Source of the DNA: Cryptomeria japonica
Taxonomy: Eukaryota > Streptophyta > Pinopsida > Cupressales > Cupressaceae
NCBI RefSeq assembly: GCF_030272615.1
Contig: NC_081412.1
Coordinates: 665,552,352 to 665,616,351, forward strand
DNA length: 64,000 nt
Reading direction: 5' to 3'
Part shown: positions 58,670 to 64,000 of the stretch, piece after piece
Layout of the letters: each line of letters begins with the position of its first letter
Numbering within the stretch: position 1 is the stretch's first letter
Made by a program: the position numbers and the translations under genes
Notes under the pieces: generated by a model
Database searches by the model: none
The model's input: the letters and a program-made list of their open reading frames with translations, nothing else
Told to the model about the DNA's origin: nothing

Positions 58670-60622
58670 CACTATGACTGACACAATTGATTTTCTTGAC
58701 TACAAGAGTATTTGCCGATGCTAGAGTCACGGGAGAGATTCCCATCGACTCAGAGGTTGTGACCTGAGTTGACACTTGGGGACCGAGCAGCGATTGAGGC
58801 CATGGGATTGAGACATGTTATGTATGTGCTTGAGTTTCGAGCGAACATGGGATTGCTGACTGCACTGGTGGAGAGATGGCACTCCGAGACATGTACGTTT
58901 CATTTGCCGATGGGTGAGATGACAATCACCCTAGAGGATGTATACAGGATACTCAGGATACCGATCGACGGGGATCTGATTCCGTACGATCGAGATGGAG
59001 ACAGGGAGGCACTGAGACGAGTGTTCCAAGACCTTGGATTGGAGATGAGGGTTGGGCATGTGGCTTGGGATACTATGACTGCTACAGGATTGGCACTGCC
59101 AGCAGTGATAGGAGGAGCGATCAGTGGGTTCCTGTGTCCTGACAGAGCGACACGAGGGTTGGCTGTGGGCTGGGGAGGAGCATTGGAGACACTGGTGACA
59201 CAGCACACCAGATATGCCTAGAGACTGTGTGTGCTAGCACACCTCTACTATGAGCTGCATCAATTCGTATACCATGGATCAGTGGGATTGGGCTGCGGGG
59301 TGACACTGCTGCAGGTGTGGGCTTATGAGCATTTGCCAGTGATGAGGCCGATACACTTCAGAGGCAGGGGACATGGACGCAGTTTTGTGCACCTGTATGA
59401 TATGATCACATCGCAGCCACAGATTGGCAGGTTAGAGCATTGGTGACGGGTGATAGATGATACTGATGTGGTCATTTGGAGGCCATACCTGGGATGCAAG
59501 GAGTGGGAGGACGATGTAGTTGAGCTTCCTTACACCTTCCGAAGCAGGTATCTGATTGGGCGGATGCCCTATATGCTGGAGAGGCAGCTAGTGGACAGGG
59601 TTTGCAGGCAGTTTGGCAGGATTCAAAGGATGCCACGGGGCTCAGGCATGTATGCACGGACTGTCAGAGATCAGGCACAATTTGGGCCCCTATTGTCATA
59701 TGATCAGGCAGTTACACAGCTGGTAGAGATGATTCCCCTACCCTGGGACATGTGGCCAGAGATTGAGGATGCCGGCATGGATGCCGAGTATACAACATAC
59801 TGGGCAGAGCATCCCTTCCCACGCTTGACGGATCCGGGAGAGCCATTGGATGGAGATGGGGGTGGGGATGATGATGATGGAGGAGGTGATGGGGGCAGAG
59901 GCCGACGGAGGAGGAGGGGAGCAGTTGGAGAGAGGAGGATTGCACCTTGGAGGGAGGGTGGAGAGGAGAGACAGGCTCGGGTGGTGAGGGGTCGCAGTGG
60001 ATTACCGCTACAGGTGCTAGCAGCACAGGGTCCCAGACAAGTATAGGTACAGGGACAGGGACAGATATAGGGACAGGTACAGGCATAGGGACAGGCACCC
60101 GTACAGGGGGAGCCATAGGCAGAGGCGGAGGGGGCTGACGCAGAGGAGGATGAGCTGATAGAGTTGAGGGAGATCTGCCAGGGCCAGGCAGATGAGATCC
60201 AGGAGTTGGAGAGGGAGAGGGATCAGCTCAGGAGGAGGCTTCGAGATACTGAGCGGGAGCGGGATCAGGCTATTCAGCGTTATACAGAGGTTGAAACAAC
60301 GCTGAGGGTGGGGAGACAGGCAGCGGAGGACATAGGGGCCAGATATGCCTATGTTCTGCGGGCCGGAGAGGAGATTTCCTACTGGCGGGATCTCTATTAT
60401 GGTGCAATGCCAGCGGATCAACGGGCGAGGAGCTTCCATAGACCATCGCAGACAATGACAGCTACGGGAGGGAGTCGGAGGAGACAGGCATCTAGTGGTG
60501 GGGTTATGGGTCCTCCACCACCACCAAAGAGAGGGGACAGGAGGGATGATCCTGGGGCGGGTCCTTCGGGGGCTCAGATTCCGTCGAGGCCAGGCGGCTC
60601 CGAGGGAGGGAGTTCATCATAG

Positions 60623-62311
60623 CCTTAGAGGGATCCCTATGTATCAGTATTGTAGCATTTTTGTATGATGATGTAGACACCTTCGAGTGATTGTAACCAT
60701 ATGATTTTGACATCATTGTATCATGACACTTTTTATATATATATATGAGATGATTCATCTTTGCGGCAGCTATATGCATGTGTACCTTTGTGATGGGATG
60801 TTTTTATGTGATGCTTATGATATGGATGCAAATATGTACATGATGCAATGTAATATTTTTGTTCTTTTATGTTTTATATGTGTATGCATGATGCAAATGT
60901 GAATGTATGTAATGCAGATGAATATGATAATGCAAATGTAAATTGCGCTAACAAGTGTTGTGTGCAGGATGTGATGTAGTTGTGATATCTATATGTATGT
61001 ATGAAATGCTTAATATGTGGTAATGCAGGTGCAACTACATGAAATGCAAATGTTTTTGGTGTGTCATTATACTCAGTCATGTGATAGTAGGCTACCCGGA
61101 CTCGAGAAGGACTATGGAGGTCAATCAAGAAAGGGGGATGGAAGGCAGAAGATATGAAAGTGAAAGAGCTTCTTGTGCATTATCATCATTGAGCTTTATT
61201 ATGGCAAGTAGGTTATGACAATTGAGGCATATGTTTGACCTAGAAAGTCATTGTACCTGTTTGCATGGAGATAAGACAGTCACAAACAAGGAATGCCCCA
61301 GTTCACACTAGACTCACAGTGTCCTCATATCCTTGGAAAAGTCATAGCATTACTAAGAGATAATCCACAGACAACAAATACAAATAGGTGACGATACCCC
61401 ATCCTCGACTTTCTAGTCAAAAACATCCTAGAGATAGAATCTCTAGTCAGAGACATCCCGGAAAAGTTAAAAGACATGTCACCAAAAGATCAAATCAAAA
61501 GAAAACCAAGACTCGACACAAACATTCACTGTAGTCCTCAAGTTTAGTATCTCTTGTCACTTGTATAAGTCTTATTTGATTGTGGTCACAATGTTTACTT
61601 TCACAAAAAAGATAGATAGCACGGAACCATATGTTGTCTGAGTCTGTTGAAAGATTTGATTTTGTTGAAGCTCATTGTTGTTGTTGTTGTGTCTCATTTG
61701 AAACTGACTGAATCCATGAAACTGATACTTTATTGCGGAGAAGATGAAACTTTATTGTGGACTAGCGATGCAGATGCTATTTTATTGTGGATTGTGTGCG
61801 GATAGACTGAAGGAAGCTGGAATAAACTGTACTCCTCGACACATGTGATGTTCTCAGTTCCACACCCATCACTAGACATAGGATTTACCATAGCCATAGA
61901 TAGGATTTGATTTATTATGGATGGAAAGGGAGGTTTATTATGAATGGCTAACCAATCTTGGGTAGATCAATAACAAGCCATGATGGGAATGGGTAAGTTT
62001 ATTCTGAACGAATAGGTTGTGAGTGTGTGCAAAGTGAAAGGATGAAAGTGAATCCTGAAGGAGGGAGGAGCAATGTCTCTACGCATGGCGTTGGTGACCC
62101 AGTTTTCACCATGGTACTTGCCCAGGGCGCCACCGAAGTGGTTTTCACCATTGGACGAAATTATTTCTCTTTACTTTTTTGATTTTTCAATGTTTTTTGT
62201 TGTCACAAGGCGCCTGTTTGCCAGGTTTTCACCAAGTAACGATTTTTTGTTTTATAATTTTTTTGTATTTTTGAATTTTTTTGTATTTTTGAATTAGGAT
62301 ATTTCGAAGAG
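60623..62311. other. Non-coding stretch between PMD gene and pol remnant, element B
   Basis: Counterpart of 8336-9581 in element A, in reverse orientation. It includes AT-repeat text near 60730 and a stretch rich in ATGCAAATG near 60850-61060, probably the PMD 3' untranslated region. No coding frame is supported. Confidence 0.65.
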
Positions 62312-64000
62312 CTATGTGTAGAACCTGCGAAGGTGCATGCTATTGATAGGATCCTCCAAAGGTTCACCTTCTATAGTTGAGAGCTGATATGCCCTAGATC
62401 CATATGCTACTGTAATGATGTAAGGACCAAGCCAATTTGGTTCGAACTTGCCCTTCTTCTCTCTGTCTTGCTGATTTTTGGGATTTTCTCTGAGAACTAA
62501 GTCCCCTACCTCAAATGTGCGAGGCTTGACTTTATGATTGTAGCTGCATTGTTCCTTGACTGAATGATGTGTAGCTCAAATGACTGTCTTCCTTGATAAA
62601 GGAATTGAGATAGAATTACTAGTGTGTGGACTACACAGGCCCGTATGCGTGTCACCTAAAGAAGTTTGGGCATCCCTAATAACAAAGTCCTTTGAGGAAG
62701 CTCCATTGAAGGTCCATGATGTATCACCAAAAGGGGATGGATGTGTGGAACAAGTGGATGAGTGATGAAGGCTTATGATAGTGAAAAGAAGTGAAAGTAG
62801 GATAGCATGATGGAGACTTAGGATCAACAAGTATGCTTTTTTACTTGAAATTGTAGAACTCTTGCCCCTAGTTATTTTGGTATTAGGGGAGATCAACTCT
62901 TGTTCTTTTTCTTTCATAGGAGTTTTATCCTTGACTTTGATTTTTTCGGAGTCCAATAGCTTTTGATTTTGATTTGGACTAAAGTACTTTTCTTTATTTT
63001 TGACTTTTAGATTTTTCTTTTCAAGGCTTGATTTTTTATCCCCAATTAGTAAGGTCTTTTGTAATTCTTGTTGATCCAAGTCTGGAAGTGGAGTGGAAAT
63101 GGAATGAGCGGATGAAATAGTAAGGCTATGTGAGTTCTCAAGAGGGCTGGCGATATGCTCGATAGATTCTTTGTTGGAACCACTCTTAGGACTATTGATA
63201 TCAAGAGTTGCTTGCACCACTAGAGGAGATTTGCATTCAGACTTAGTAGCCACAACACTAGGTGGTTCACACCCAATTCCTTGCAAATTATTTATAGATT
63301 GTTCTTGTCGACTAAATCTCTTAGGAGATAGTGGGAGTTGATCAAGATGAAAGATATACTCACCACATCCCAGGTCTTTAACCTTGAACTTTTCTTTGAT
63401 CTCTGTTTGTTTGGATGTAGAAGCTTTCAAGGATTTTGGATCCACATATGCTGAAGAAGGAATAGCTTGTCGATTGACTGGTATTGTTATTTCTGATCGA
63501 GGTTGCAGATTGTTGCAATATATGAATGGATTTGGATCCGCTTTGATGGTCACTTCAACTCCATTGTGTGGAAACTTGATACATCGATGATATGTAGATG
63601 GTATTGCTCTCATCTCATGAATCCATGGACGTCCTAGCAATATGTTGTATGTGAGATCAAGGTTTAGGACTTGACAAACTACATCCTTTGTAACTAGCCC
63701 AACTCTGAGAGGTAAGGTGACTGTACCCTTGGATGAACGCTCTTCATCATCATATGCTTTGATAGTAATTTTGTTTGTAGAATTCACAACTTTGTTAGAA
63801 TATCCCAATTGTTTAATAGTGCTCAATGTACACAAATGTTTAGACCTGCTCCTCCATCTATCAGGACTTGTTTGATTCTATGTTTGTGTATGAAGGCTTC
63901 AACATGTAGTGGTGCATTATGTGGCTGACTTACGGAGGCGTCATCGGCTTCTGTGAATGTAAGGGAATGTGGAACGGAAAGGTATCCCACCATGGCTTGA
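62312..64000 (-). pseudogene. Protease fused to integrase C-terminus (deleted pol), element B
   Basis: On the minus strand from 64000: the pre-protease segment (VGYLSVPHSLTFTEAD), the protease motif VLIDGGAGLNIC, and then a 2-bp insertion near 63836 that shifts the frame. The frame is open at 63835-62579 (LDLTYNILLGRPWIHEM, a linker, and a hydrophobic segment YLLILSLHHAILLSLLF at about 62830-62780). A single TGA at 62578-62576 separates it from the in-frame integrase C-terminus (HKVKPRTFEVGDLVL, NWLGPYIITVAYGS, NSMHLRRFYT, stop at 62312). Reverse transcriptase, RNase H and the integrase core are missing, with the same junction as in element A. Confidence 0.88.

Larger units (their letters stand above)
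57814..60622 (+). pseudogene. Plant mobile domain (PMD) gene of element B
   Basis: Proposed exons: 57814-57879 (22 codons, MAFVHRFDSIR...GEP) followed by a good donor GTAAGT, and 58769-60622 after CTGAG. Both exons are in phase, for about 639 codons. Exon 2 contains LTLGDRAAIEAMGL, MTITLEDVYRILRIPIDGD, CPDRATRGLAVGWGGALETL, LAHLYYELHQFVYHGS, HFRGRGHGRSFVHLYDMI and DMWPEIEDAGMDAEYTTYW. It continues with an acidic/Gly/Arg-rich part, a run of X-Gln pairs, and a coiled-coil-like stretch rich in Glu, Arg and Gln (about 60150-60300). No frameshift is seen; six stops occur: TAG 59219, TGA 59444, and TAG at 60044, 60068, 60086 and 60116. The last four lie in the X-Gln run where CAG is expected. The gene runs against the element's own transcription. 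Confidence 0.87.
56708..64000 (-). mobile_element. Element B: reversed relative of element A, continuing beyond the window
   Basis: On the minus strand the visible part ends with the 3' LTR at 57468-56708. Above it lie the polypurine tract, the antisense PMD gene (plus strand here), a non-coding stretch, the integrase C-terminus and the protease region. The 5' LTR and gag are outside the window. The order and the internal deletion are the same as in element A. It inserted into gag of element C, next to GATAC at 56703-56707. Confidence 0.95.

Overview
The window looks like nuclear DNA of a seed plant, rich in repeats. A conifer or other gymnosperm is my best guess, from the density of nested old retrotransposons and the style of the Gypsy elements, but nothing here proves it. 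Only one normal host gene is visible: a RopGEF (PRONE-domain guanine nucleotide exchange factor) with eight exons on the minus strand, 27352-32682. Its exons join in phase to encode about 731 residues.

Left part. Positions 1162-13552 hold a complete Ty3/Gypsy LTR retrotransposon (called element A). It has 5-bp target duplications (GAAGT), two LTRs of about 0.78 kb, a gag remnant, and a pol remnant in which protease is joined directly to the integrase C-terminus, with reverse transcriptase, RNase H and the integrase core missing. A plant mobile domain (PMD) gene lies in antisense between pol and the 3' LTR. A large CA/CATA microsatellite follows (14121-15160), then a decayed Ty1/Copia element on the minus strand (15748-21816). 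That Copia element is split by a solo LTR of the element A family (17760-18545, target duplication CACAC).

Middle part. The RopGEF gene is surrounded by old local tandem duplications (24900, 25972, intron 1 at 31488, and a diverged array of about five units at 33915-34930). A cluster of ACGT-core (G-box-like) sites lies at 35105-35420. A decayed LINE on the plus strand (36540-38500) and AT-rich DNA without recognisable genes follow, to about 46070.

Right part. A 2.5-kb tandem duplication (46181-51441) carries the 3' end of a minus-strand LINE. One copy holds a tRNA-derived SINE with a 13-bp target duplication; the other copy is the empty site. A second Gypsy element (element C) starts near 52746. 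Its gag is interrupted at 56708 by a reversed relative of element A (element B, 56708 to beyond 64000). Element B has the same pol deletion and the same antisense PMD gene.

Most notable: in elements A and B the antisense PMD gene can be read as two exons, a conserved 22-codon first exon and a long second exon. The inferred intron holds (i) an array of a 20-bp degenerate repeat and (ii) a series of short hairpins with a nearly constant loop (TGTGATGAACA core) and stems that change on both sides together. This covariation suggests selection on structure and I do not recognise it as a named element.
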